A stretch of 64,000 bases of DNA, from NCBI GenBank assembly GCA_951804985.1, contig OX638132.1, forward strand, positions 16,101,529 to 16,165,528, read 5' to 3'. Source of the stretch: Dryomyza anilis. Its lineage: Eukaryota; Arthropoda; Insecta; Diptera; Dryomyzidae. A model generated the notes under the pieces. It was not told the origin of the DNA, made no database searches, and saw only the letters and a list, made by a program, of their open reading frames with translations. The position numbers and the translations under genes were made by a program. This document shows, in pieces, positions 1 through 10,441 of this stretch; position 1 is the first letter of the stretch; each line of letters starts with the position of its first letter.

Positions 1-145
1 AATTATAGTGGTGAATTTTATTGCGGTGAGTTTTAGTGTGGTGAATTTTAGTGTGGTGAATTTTAGTGTGGCGAGTTTTAGTGTGGTGAGTTTTAGTGTG
101 GTCTATTTTAGTGTAGTGAGTTGTAGTGTGGTGTGGTGAGTTTCA
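1..145. repeat. 15-bp minisatellite
   Basis: About nine tandem copies of a 15-bp unit (TTTTAGTGTGGTGAA) with a few substitutions such as GTGAG for GTGAA. It begins at the window edge, so the array may continue upstream. It degrades near 120-145, where units lose register. Confidence 0.9.
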
Positions 146-149
146 TTTA

Positions 150-346
150 GCAAACAAATTATTCGACAAAATCCACAATGTTCGAAAAAATTGTAAAAAA
201 AAATGTTGGTAAACAAAAAGAACGCAATGGTCGAACACCATTTGAAAAAAAAAAATCGATAAAAACAACAATGTTTGTTGTTAAAAAAATTGTTGGACGA
301 CAAAAACAATGCAATGGTCGAAAGCACCATTTACCAAAAAAAAATT
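150..346 (+). repeat. CGACAAAAACAA/CAATGGTCGAAA interspersed repeat, copy 1
   Basis: About two degenerate units built from 'TCGACAAAA', 'ACAATGTTCGAAAA', 'CGCAATGGTCGAA' and 'CACCATTT'. The same words in the same order and strand occur as a longer array at 61620-62060. The array gives spurious open frames on the minus strand, rich in F, L and V; I do not treat them as genes. Confidence 0.75.
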
Positions 347-436
347 TCGCCTAAAATAATGCCTAAAAGAAAATTTTGTTTTTGATTTTATTTATTTTTT
401 TTTTTTTGTTCTATATTTTTTTTTCTTTTTTTTGTC

Positions 437-504
437 ATTGCTGGACTGATTAATGCATGCAATTAATGTCGGTTGCTATATTTACGTCGATTATTTTTTC
501 TGTG
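437..504 (+). repeat. Fold-back MITE family A, solo right end
   Basis: Contains GGTTGCTATATTTACGTCGA followed by TTATTTTTTCTGTG, the right terminus of family A (best copy 23891-24252). Only about 68 bp is present; the left arm is absent. Confidence 0.8.
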
Positions 505-1548
505 GAGTTTAAATGAATATGCTTCAATACGCGATTTTCGTAAAAAAAGTCATATCCAGTTTGTTTGTTAGTAAAAAAAATACACGTGTCACGTGCATCT
601 TTAAAATAAAAAAATAAAAAATAAAAACATTGCAAAAATGTATATAAAATATATAAAGTATCAAAAACCAAAAACTTGTTCTGATTCCTTTTAATAAATA
701 AGTACGATGCACATACCAGCAACGGTAATTAAATACGTATCAACATTTTTTTTTCTTAACTATGCCGCCTGTGCCAACAGCGGCGTCTAAATCACCTTGG
801 TTTTTTTTTATTTTTGTAAGTTCAGATTTTGCCCTGATTTTCATTGGCTTCGCGGTAGGCACAAAATGACGTACATGCCAAACGCACTCAATCAACTTAC
901 GGCAAGTCACGGCAATGCGTCCTGGCACAAGTTTTGGCCCTCGAACGGCTGGTTGCCTCATGTTTTGCAAATTACGCCAAACTATGTCATAAAATAAATT
1001 TTGTGTGTTTTTTTCGTTGCCACTTTTTTTTGCGTATTTTCTCAATTAAATTTAAACCCGTTCTATTGCAATATAAACAAAAAGAATCCTTTTTAACTTG
1101 TCGTGCTTCTCGAGCTGAGTTTTTTCGAGCTTCAACGAGCTGTGACAGCTGTTTGCGCTGGATCTTTTTGATTTTTTTTTAGTGCAAAACAAAAAATCAT
1201 CATTTTGTCAAAATAACTTTTAAGAAATAAATTTATTTTGAAACGGTCAAATTGTGTTTGATACATTATTTTATAATTTAACATAAAAAAAAGAATTCCT
1301 TATCATAATCTAAAATACAACCAAATCTATGCCAGGGTTTTTTATTACAACATAATGGAATATAAAGGATTGTAAGACATGTCACTTGAATGTGCTCCTA
1401 GTATCAAAAATACAGGAGCACTTTAAAATTCAAATTTCTTCTTAAATGTGAATTTTTGGTCATTATCTGATCACTGATCATTGTTATAATCCGTCTAGTT
1501 ATCTGACTAATATGATAACTCCATGATCATATCGTCACTGACATGACA
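505..1548. other. Unassigned sequence with a GC-elevated island
   Basis: No repeat copy recognised. From about 760 to 1000 the composition rises. The minus strand has a 101-codon open frame (740-1045) with ordinary-looking composition but no motif I know, and the plus strand has shorter ones. Conserved non-coding DNA is as likely as an exon. Confidence 0.4.
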
Positions 1549-1549
1549 A

Positions 1550-2720
1550 AGAGGCGAATGTGCATTTTTAAAAATGATGAGAAATCAAATTATAAAGTTT
1601 GTTTGCTTTAAAAATTAGTAAAAATTATTATTTTTTCAAATAGTTTTTGTTATTTTTGTTTATTCATCAATTACCATAAGGCATATAGAATATCTTTTGA
1701 TTTGGACAACTAAATGAATTATAAATACGCATTTTGTGTGGCTATATCCTGATCAAATCCCAAATATTTTCGATTTTTTTACCATAACTTTTCATGGGTA
1801 CAAGATTAAATTGTAATGTAGAGGTATTAATTGTTTGCTTTTGGATCGTCGATAGCTCGTCTGGTTAGTGCGTTGGACTACGAACGAAAAGTCGCTGGTG
1901 CGTTCGACTGCGAGCCGAAAGGTCCGCGGTTCGATCCCCAGCGACTACCAACATCTTTTTCATAGAAAACATTTTTTTATGCGACGCTACCTCTCGGCAG
2001 TAAATGGCAAACCTACGAGAGTAAAACATTGTCTATGAAAAGCTCGCATCCGCCGTTCGGATTCTGCAATAAACTGTAGGTCGCACCAATGGTGAGAGAG
2101 CTCGGCCAAAGTTCTATACAGGACTGTAGCGCCAAACTATTATTATTATTATATTTTAAAGCACCTATCGATTGGCATCAATATTTAAAAATAATTTTGT
2201 AAAATATTTTTTTGAAAATAACAAAAATTCAAAAATGTTTTAAAATAATAATGCCAATAGAAAGGTGCCTTAAAACCAAACAATTAATGCTTTACAATAC
2301 TGTTTTATCTTGTACAAATAAAAATTTGTCACTTGCAAATAGCAAAATTTGAAAATCTTGTCATGCCAAAAGGGCGAATCATTTCGTTTTTTTACCATAA
2401 CTTTTTATTGGTACAAGATACAATAGTAGTGTAAAGCAATTAACTGTTTGTTTTGGAAACACCTATCAATTGGCATTATTATTTCAAAATAATTTTTGAA
2501 AAATTTTTGAAAAATGTTTGCATAATCTTTTTAAATAATGATGCGAATCGATAGGTGCTTTAAAAACAATCAATTCATGCCTTTAAACCACTACTTTATC
2601 TTGCACCCAATAAAAAGTACTGGTAAAAAACGAAATGATTCGCCCTTTTGGCATGGCCAGCTTTTCAATTTTTCATAATCGCCCTTTAGGATTTGTCTTT
2701 TGTTGCTAGAAATATTCAAC
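1550..2720. mobile_element. Fold-back element (AGGTGCTTTA hairpins), copy 1, holding a SINE
   Basis: Two successive hairpin units. Each arm carries AAAGCACCTATCGATTGGCA, the opposite arm its complement, and the outer arms carry TTTTTATTGGTACAAGAT facing its complement. The words GCCAAAAGGGCGAA (about 2366) and TTCGCCCTTTTGGCAT (about 2640) flank the second unit. The order matches copy 2 at 53245-54160 nearly throughout, but only this copy has a SINE inside the first 5' arm. No coding sequence, so non-autonomous; superfamily unassigned. Confidence 0.8.
1843..2152 (+). mobile_element. tRNA-derived SINE, copy 1 (27-nt duplication subtype)
   Basis: The head has an A-box-like TCTGGTTAGTGCGTTGG and a B-box-like GCGGTTCGATCCCC, as in RNA polymerase III promoters. 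The body shares CTACCTCTCGGCAGTAAATG and GAGAGAGCTCGGCC with four other copies here and ends in (ATT)n. Its head has about 27 extra nt between 'GGACTACGAACGAAAAGTCGCTGG' halves, giving two 'GTGCGTT' starts. Target duplication not clear; insertion is shown by the matching SINE-free sequence at 53500-53515. Confidence 0.9.
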
Positions 2721-3584
2721 AAATACCGTATTACATATTTTTCTTTTAAGATCAATAAATATAATTCTGCAAATATAAAATGAGCATCATAATGTCTGCA
2801 GCAAACATTGGCCAGTAGTTATAACAAAACTTTTCCACGTACAAAACGTAGACATTTTCAATTTGAAAGATGTCACAAATCGAATGATTCAATCAAATAA
2901 TAGTAACAAGAAACGTAAAAATAAAAAAAAATTAAATAATAATAAATAAAAAATGAGGAGAAACTTTAAAATGCCACAGTAAATGCGGCAGCAATATTGT
3001 AAAACGCTGCTGGATGCAACGGCAACGATTGACAACTTCATCTGCAGCAACAGCAACAGCAACAATAGATGCGCCAGCAACAGCGCAAGTTTAAGCGCCA
3101 AGTGAAAAAGTAAAACGAGTTGTTTGGTTTAAAAAAATAAAATAAAAACAACTTAAATTATATAAATAAATAATGAAAACACAAAAAAAATATATATGAA
3201 ATGAATAGAAAAGAAAAAGTTAAAAAATTATGGCAACTAAAGTGAATTTCAGCAAATATAACAAGTCGTTGTGAAATAAATGTGCAAATATAAAAAAATA
3301 AAACAAAAATGTTTAAAATATACAGAAATAAATAAAAAAGAAAATGAAAATATCGAATATATCAAAAAAATCGAAAAAAACACTTGAAAAATTGAGTACC
3401 GATAGATTCTAGGGATATCAGTGCTGGGATTGAAGCCAAATAAAATTCTGTGATCATCGATAAAAAATGTCAAAATTGTTTAATACTTTATAATATACAT
3501 TTTTTTTTTTTTTTGAGAAATCTGAAATTTTAAATTATTTGAATAATAACTTAAATTATCGAAAATATATTTTTTTCCTACAAA
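2721..3584. other. Unassigned AT-rich sequence with a CAG run
   Basis: Mostly A-rich low-complexity DNA. At 2980-3100 there is a short GC-richer patch with CAGCAACAGCAACAGCAAC. The long minus-strand leucine frame across it is only the antisense of the CAG/CAA run. Confidence 0.4.
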
Positions 3585-3955
3585 AAATAAAACCAGTTGG
3601 GAAATTGTAAATTTGGTGTTATTACGATAGTTAGGATTATCAAAATTATAGTCGGTCTAAGCCGAGGTATTTTTTAATATAAATGGTCAGATCACAGGTC
3701 ACAATGGATCGATCTCGCCAATGCAGCGTAGGTATATAAGTAATCTAAATTATAAGTTTCATCTATCTAACTTTTCAATTGTTTAAGTAGTAGGGATTTC
3801 AATAGACAGACAGACGGACATCGATAAATCGACTCAGGAGGTCATGCTGATCAAGAATATATATACTTTTCCATACCGGAGATGCTTCCTTCTGGGTGTT
3901 ACAAAAGGCGTACCAAACTGAATATACCCTTTCACTCTTACCCTTCAAAAAAAAA
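3585..3955 (+). mobile_element. DINE-1/mini-me-like element, copy 1
   Basis: Shares with 32876-33727 the words AGTCGGTCTAAGCCGA, GATCTCGCCAATGCAGCGTA, AGTAGTAGGGATTTCAA, a very short GACAGACAGACGGAC run and the core TGCTGATCAAGAATATATA, then GCTTCCTTCTGGGTGTTACA. In flies this core beside a GACA/GTCY microsatellite defines mini-me/DINE-1 elements, linked to Helentrons. This copy lacks the middle third of the longer one. Confidence 0.8.
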
Positions 3956-4533
3956 ACTTTTTTTCCGGAAAAAAATTTAAAAAAAAATTGAATAAAAAAA
4001 ATGTTTTTTTTTATAATATAAAAAAAATAGAAAAAAAATATTTTCTAAAGAAAATTAATACTTTTTTTTATATAAATATTAGGGAAATCTGGGGTAAAAA
4101 GGGACAGTGGGTTTTTCTATAATATAAAAAAAAATAAAAAAAATATGTTTTTTCTAAAGGAAATATGGGGTAAAGTGGGACACGTGGTAATGTGGGAAAT
4201 TGCAATTAATGGACATGTTTTTGTATTTAGAAGTATTAAAACAATGGTCAAGTGTTTCTTAATATGGCATCAAGTTTTTTTATTTATGGTTATAATAAAA
4301 TTATACCTTTTTATTACATTTCGAGAACCTGTGAAAAAAAATGTTTTTGAAAGTTTTTAAGAATGCTGTTGTTTCCTATCAAAAAGTGAGTATTATTATC
4401 GTTTTTACTAAGACGGTATGTTCAAAATGATCGCATATTCCATATCTTTTAAAATACTTATGGGTCTACAAATAATTTAACATTACTTAAATGGTGCAAA
4501 ATTATGTTTAAATTGCAATATTGTGGTAAAGTA

Positions 4534-5834
4534 AGGACTGCGCACGAAAAAATTGTCCATCACAAAATTCCAAAGTTCTTCTAAACCAGTGCTTCGATTT
4601 TTTAGTGTAAAATCATGTTTATAACGCATATTCTATTCAAACTCATTGTATATATTTAGATATTTATTATTTCTTTTTTTTAAATATTTTATTTTTTTTC
4701 TAGAACCCTTTTGTTAATAAATTTTCGGTCGTTTAAGACATCTTCCTGGATGCTGCAGACCACTTTTTCCCTGAAATATTAACTGTCGTTGGATATCCTC
4801 TTTGTTATCTACTTTTTATTTTTGACCAATGTACTATTATTGGCCTATGTTATGGACAATTTGCTAGATTTGCAATTCGAGGCACCAATAAGACATTATT
4901 GCTTGTGTATCACTTGAAGGCCGTTGTACTGTAGTCGAGGTGGTTAGGCAGAAAACTAGGTTAGACCAAATTATTGTGGACATTCACATTCATATATGAA
5001 AGTGGTATGCCAGAATAACAGTAACCTCTTCCCCAAGAATTCTTTAATATAACTATCGGAGTTTATTTTGCCCGTGATGATGAAAGTTTTATTTCTTTTG
5101 TAACAACTGCAGATTGATAGCAAAACAAGAAACTGTCTAGGAATTTTCGATTGCTTCTTGGTCTTAAGTATTTGCTCCACATTTCCTTATGAATCTGCAG
5201 TATAAAATTCCGGACAAAGAAGTTGCAAATGTCGGCTAAGACGTACGTTTCATCGTTCATTATGTAGCACTTGAATTTTTCAAACAAATATTTTTCTAAC
5301 CTTACGGTACGGGTTTTTTTTTCACCAGTGTCCTTCATCACATTCTTGTCTGTTATTTTTATAACCTTCAAAGTCTTTAGTCCATCTTTTTGTTAATCCT
5401 ACGAATAAATACTCCGAGCAATACAGTTCGGCCACTGTGCAGCTAGAAATGTTGTGATTTTTCTTGATTTCTTCTTTGAATTGTTCTTGTCACAGATCCC
5501 ATTTTCTGCCAGAACCTGCCTTCTGTGTAATGGATCAGATCATATTTAAACTAATTTATTACCTTCGAAATAGTATTTGGTTCAATTTTTAGTTCTCGTG
5601 CACTTTTTTGTAAGTTAACTGACGTTGATATAGTGAAATGTTCAAATTTCATTTTTTTACATCCACTTCGATTGCCAATTTAAAGATTATGGACGAGTAC
5701 ACCTCTAAGAAGTTATAAATATAATTTTTTGACATTTATTTCACAGCCTTCTATATACCATTTTTTAATTTTTAATGATCTTTAAAAAAGATTTAGTAAA
5801 TACTGTGATGAACAATTTTTTAATGCGCAGTCCT
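4534..5834 (-). mobile_element. Tc1/mariner-superfamily transposon, 1301 bp
   Basis: Terminal inverted repeats of about 30 bp: left AGGACTGCGCACGAAAAAAT, right end its complement with two or three changes. Both ends abut TA (4532-4533 and 5835-5836), the superfamily's target. The paralogous GTAAAG copy at about 17295 reads straight through ('AAAGTGGGAAACAC'), so it is the empty site. Length is typical for the family. The interior holds a decayed minus-strand transposase. Confidence 0.92.
4710..5645 (-). pseudogene. Decayed Tc1/mariner-type DDE transposase
   Basis: Read across frames on the minus strand. The piece around 5270-5220 includes 'YIMNDETYVLAD', matching the DDE box around the first catalytic aspartate. 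5140-5040 gives 'ICSCYKRNKTFIITG', matching the usual 'ICSCGKRS..F.T.G' block. About 4840-4730 gives 'SGKKWSAASRKMS', typical of the C-terminal end after the third catalytic position. Frames shift and stop codons intervene, so no active enzyme is made. Subfamily (DD37D, DD41D or other) cannot be fixed by eye. Confidence 0.8.
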
Positions 5835-6123
5835 TAGGAAACATTTTCTGGGGTAAAGTGGGAAACGTAATTTGAGCATAATTTATTTGATTTAGTAAAG
5901 AGAAAACTTCTATCGTGGCCATAAACCAATGAAAAGCAACATTTTGATTACACCTGAGATAAGATCTGTATTGCAAAAGAAATTCAAGAAGCGATCCATT
6001 AACAGTAGTTAAGCAAAATTTTTGAAATTTCCCACTATACCCCAACAATCGCCAATAAGTCCGAAATTGAGCTGTTTTGAATAATTGCTCAAAAATCAAT
6101 TAAAAGGCCTATAAATGGTATTT

Positions 6124-7531
6124 ACAGAAAAAAAAAGTTCATAGCATTTATGAATTTATTCATCAATGTTATGAATTTGTCATTACGACTCAAGCAATCA
6201 CCAAATTCATCCTATTTATGAATCGTTCATAAAACCGTAATGAAAAATTTCATAATATTAAAAAACGCTTTCATATAATTGTGAAAAAATTCAAGGTATT
6301 TATGAACTTTTACTCTATTTAAAAATTAAATAAAAATATATATATTTTTATTTTCTTATATAGTTTTTTTTTTTATTTTATTTTATTTTATTATATTTTT
6401 TATTATTTTATATTTTTTTTTTTTTTAACTACTTACATTTTATTTTATAAATCGTCATTGTAGAACGAAAAGTCACCAAACACATTTTTATGAATAACTT
6501 AATTTTTGAATTTGTTGATTAACATTATAAAAAGTAATATATGCATTTTTAAAGTTTAAAAATCCACTAATAGATTTACATTTTCTTATCATATGGTAAG
6601 ATCATCGATGAATAACTTAATTTTTGAATTTGCGCACGTTTCTTTAGAGTGCCTTAAATAACAAAGGAAACGATTTGCTATATAAATACCAAATGACGTA
6701 CGAAAAAAAAAGCAAGAACTGTATCTGCCATAATCGACTTTCGACGCGTCGACACAAGCAGTGCAAATAATCACTACCCGTTTGAAGCACGACGCGTCAG
6801 TAAAATAATAATAATAATATCTATTTATAGAATGGTCAAAATGGTTGCAGTTGCACACATCCGATCATACAAACTACCTGGATTCATCATATTGATGAAT
6901 TCATTCATTGAATTAAAATTGTATTTTTAAATGTTTTTCATTTTCAATATTTATTAGCATCAAATTTCAAACACAAATTTGTCTCCATTTACACATTAAT
7001 GTATTTATAATTCTTATGCGACTTATAATATTTAATTGCTAACTATGCGAAGACTTCATTTCATCATATTAATGAATAAGTGTACATCACGTTAATGAAT
7101 TTTGTTCAACAAATCATATTAATTTCAATATCATAAATCTTATAAGAATTGTAAATACATGGGACACATTTTTGTTTGAAATCTGATTTATAAAAAATTT
7201 TGAAAGTGAAAAACATTGAAAAAAATACGATTTTAGTTCAATGAATGAAATCATCAATATAATGAATACTGATTGTTGGTGAACATTTTTTATGTGTGAC
7301 CTTTGTGTTGTATTTTCTATGCTCCTTCTTGTGGACTGGTTTTTTATTTTTCAGTCACGCTTACACCAGCGAATGATTTGCACATACGTAGAGACTGCGC
7401 TGATTTGTCTCAAAAATTAATAATTCGTATATACGAAGAATAGTTCATAATTATAATGTTATTTTTTTCATATATATTATGAACGATGTCTCAATTAAAG
7501 GCGTTCATGTATGAAGAACATTTTTTCTATG
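6124..7531. repeat. MITE family B (ATGATGAA-rich) complex, copy 1
   Basis: Begins ACAGAAAAAAAAAGTTCAT and ends with ATGAAGAACATTTTTTCTAT, roughly inverse. The interior is dominated by ATTCATCATATTGATGAA-type words shared with 42000-42527, 50024-50792 and 15700-16062. A second B-type end at about 6880-7300 (TTGGTGAACATTTTTTATGT) suggests one copy nested in another. Long AT tracts make internal borders uncertain. Confidence 0.65.
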
Positions 7532-7731
7532 TTCTTTTAATAGAAAAAGTTAGATAATGAACCAGTCTATTAAATAGACCTGCAAATGAAATAACCAATT
7601 GTTCAAATGTCCATTTTACTCAGGCTCCCCTAATAAATAAAAAAATATATTTTTTACATTTGACTGGTCATAACTTTGGTCAGTTTCACCAGAATTTATT
7701 TCAAAATATTAGCTAAAGTAATTTAAATGTG

Positions 7732-7991
7732 AAGGGTTTATCAATAAGAGCGCTACAAAAGTTTTTTTCAAGGGGTTTTCATTTGGTTTGCCATTTCATG
7801 ATGGAAAGATATACGAGCCAACAACGAGTCGAAATTATTAAAATTTACGAACGAAATTCGAATTCGTATATCTTTCCGTCATGAAATGGCAAACCTTACT
7901 GAAGAGAAATGTCAAAAGAGTGGCAAGAAATATGGCGTCATTTGCATTCCCTGTCGCTCTACTTTTGTAGCGTCCTTGTTGAAAAACCCTT
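7732..7991. mobile_element. Palindromic mariner derivative made of two 5' ends
   Basis: 260 bp. Ends are AAGGGTTTATCAATAAG and its partner GTTGAAAAACCCTT, matching the 1251-bp mariner at 27706-28956. Both halves come from that element's 5' end: each carries TTTGCCATTTCATGA and GGAAAGATATACGA, facing inward and meeting near 7858. The left half includes the first codons of the transposase. The right end is followed by TA; the left TA is lost. Confidence 0.9.
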
Positions 7992-8059
7992 TAATATAAA
8001 AAAACCTAAATATGTACTAAGTCAATTTCCATAATAAATAAGAAAACCATGAGAATTGC

Positions 8060-8065
8060 ATATAA

Positions 8066-8097
<32 letters not shown>

Positions 8098-8120
8098 ATA
8101 TTTATACATATATATATATC
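8060..8120. repeat. (TA)n microsatellite
   Basis: About 60 bp of TATATA broken by two TATTTATA interruptions. Confidence 0.95.
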
Positions 8121-9397
8121 TGTTTTATGTAATAACTTATAATCATTAGGAAAACATAAAAAAAACCAAGTATTAGATCTTAATTAGAATCTTGAAGTCC
8201 ATCGGAATATCATACTAAGATCATGTATAAATAAAAAAAAATCTATAAAATCGGTGCTTTTTTCTGAGTGTATAAAAAGTAAAAATAGTTCAAAATTATA
8301 TTATTTACTTTACACATTGAGAAATTGTATTGAGTTGTAATTTTAGTATTTAACCTCTTTGTTAAGTACTGCCAACGCCAGTAACTAAACAAACAACCTG
8401 TTCAGGATGCTGATGAGGCTGATGTTGATGATGATGATGTTATAATTACGCTTAAACGATGCTAATAAACAAGCTAAATAACAAGTCATGCACGTGAGCG
8501 AGCGTTCCCAACGTGTCAACAGCAAGATAGCTCTAGTTTTTTCTATTATTTCTCGTTTTTTTTTTCATCGCATCTTCCAGAGATGCTTTGATACAGACAC
8601 AGTCACACAACTCGTTAGTTTTAGCGCCACATGCAGCAGACGTCTTTATTTCCAGCTTCATCTTCATTTTCATCGTCGACATCATCACCATCATCATTAT
8701 TATTAAAGTATTCAACATGAAGGTGCTAACGAATCCATTCACCATCCATCATAGATCCACAACGCGCCAGATCCAGTTCATTTCTTGGTATCAACAACAA
8801 CAACCAAAGTCGCACATCCAACGCATCCAAGCCAACCTCTTGTAATGACAATGATTATTGTTATAGTAGTTGTTGCTTGATTTTTTTTTGTTATTTTGAT
8901 TATTATTTGCATTGCGCGTCTGTGCTACAACGTGTTACCACTTTGGCCAGTGCCTTCTTGGGCTGTTGTTGCTGTTGCTGCTGCTGTTGCTGTTGGTTTG
9001 CGCTCCAATTTGTTGCTGTTGCCGTTTGTTATTGGCGGTGTTAATTGCCTGTTGCTACCACTTGTTAGCTAGCAACATGCATGCAGTTGCTGATGGTTGA
9101 CAAGTTAATTAAGAACTACCTTTGAATTAGGCACTCTTGAGTTAATATTTTCAAATATTATTACAAATCATAAAATTTGGGTGGTACTGATCGTGGGAAT
9201 TATTTATATTGATTTTTTTTAATACAATTGAACCCTTTTAAGAAATTTGAAAAAATTAATGTTTAATAAAATTAATGTTTAATAGATAGTTCCATAAATT
9301 AGATTCGCGTATACAAATTAATTCTTTTTATATTTATTATTTCGGATTATGTAATTATTTATAAATCATTAACTCATTTGGAAATACAAAGAAAAAA
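8121..9397. other. Unassigned; CAT and CTG runs
   Basis: From about 8390 the sequence is GC-richer and probably single copy, with a GATGATGATG run (8430), CATCATCACCATCATC (8680) and opa-type CTG runs (8960-8997). Short open frames on both strands (8488-8845, 8912-9100) are repeat-biased and carry no domain. 9120-9390 is AT-rich with nothing seen. Confidence 0.4.
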
Positions 9398-9759
9398 CGG
9401 GATCCGTACGAAATGTCGAAATTATAAAAGCCTTAAAACGCCGAAACTATATTTGTCCGAATCACAAAATGTCGAAAAATATTTTAAAGCTAGAAAATGT
9501 CGAAAAATCTTTGAAACCATAAATACAAAATCATTTTTTTATTGCATCAAAAAATGTCGAAAATTAAAATGCCGAAATATCAAAATGTTGAAATACAAAT
9601 TTCAAATCCTATATGAGCAAGTCCACACCAAATCTCGCAGGATTTGCAACTCACTCTCTTCGATTTCAATGATATTTTGGCAATTAATAAAGGGTATCGG
9701 GATCTGCATTCACCATTTTTTTTCGATATTTTAAATTTCGACTTTTCGTACCAGACCCA
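9398..9759. mobile_element. MITE H, 362 bp
   Basis: Imperfect inverted ends of about 26 bp: left GGGATCCGTACGAAATGTCG, right end complement GGGTCTGGTACGAAAAGTCG. Both are flanked by GAAAAAA (9391-9397 and 9760-9766), a plausible 7-bp target duplication though low in complexity. Inside, AATGTCGAAA recurs about six times. No coding sequence. Confidence 0.7.
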
Positions 9760-10073
9760 GAAAAAATCTTATTCATATTTTTCAAACCATGATTCATTTT
9801 ATTGTAAAAACTAGGAACATTTTTCTGTCCAAAATTTGTTTCAGACATTTTTTTTTCAAATTTGTTTTTTCTGAATTTTCTATTTTGGAAATTTTTTTCG
9901 GAATATTTTTTTCGAAATTTTTTTTTTTTATTTTTTTTTTTGGAAAAATTTTCATAAATATTAGTTTTTTTAATTTTTTTATTTTTAAAATTCATTTTTT
10001 TATAAATAGGGGAGCCAGGGGTAAAGTGGGACACGTTTTGATTTTCTTCCAAAAAAGCACATTTGAATAAAAC

Positions 10074-10414
10074 CCCAAGTAACACATTAGCTGTATAATA
10101 TTGATGCTTAAAAATTGTAGAAAGTAAGTAAGTAGTAAGTTGTAGAAGAGCTTGTCAAACTTTTAAAAAACGCAAAAGCTGTACAAGCAACTCTCTAACC
10201 TCTGTCAAACCCTTATACAAACTTTTTGACGTAATTAACAGCTACTTATGACCAATTGCAACTAGCTGTACAATAGAAGTGAACAAGCTTTATTATAGAA
10301 GGGTAAGATCTTTTAAAGCTATTTTATGTAATAGTGCCGTACTACACCTATCTGTAAGAAATGCTTTTGTGAGAGCTTTATCAAACCTTTTTATACAGCC
10401 AATGGTTACTTGGG
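10074..10414. mobile_element. MITE I, 341 bp
   Basis: Ends CCCAAGTAACACATTAGCTG and the inverse GGTTACTTGGG, with matching subterminal GCTGTATAA. Inserted about 65 bp inside the left end of GTAAAG copy 2. No coding sequence; target duplication not clear. Confidence 0.75.
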
Positions 10415-10441
10415 ACTACATAACAAAATGAGAAAAAAGTT

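Larger units (their letters stand above)
4080..7632. mobile_element. GTAAAG element, copy 1 (carries nested insertions)
   Basis: Left end TAGGGAAATCTGGGGTAAAA; right end CTCAGGCTCCCCTA, its complement with changes. Inner words GGTAATGTGGGAAATTG and CTGGGGTAAAGTGGGAAACG align with copies at 10007-11909 and 17000-19617. The ends are flanked by ATAAATAT and ATAAATAA, a 7-of-8 match that could be an 8-bp target duplication. It contains a Tc1-like transposon (4534-5834) and an ATGATGAA-type MITE complex (6124-7531). No protein of its own is recognised. Confidence 0.75.

Noticed and set aside
1860..1950. Functional tRNA gene
   Set aside because: A and B boxes are present, but the cloverleaf is broken and the same head recurs in several SINE copies with a common body.
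2889..3101. 70-codon leucine-rich minus frame resembling a signal peptide
   Set aside because: It is the antisense of a CAGCAACAG run, which always reads as leucine.
5063..5371. Stand-alone 102-codon minus gene
   Set aside because: It is one frame of the decayed Tc1-type transposase inside the 1301-bp transposon.
9684..10070. Overlapping 133- and 93-codon frames rich in K/N and F/I
   Set aside because: They come from T-rich low-complexity sequence next to a GTAAAG terminus.
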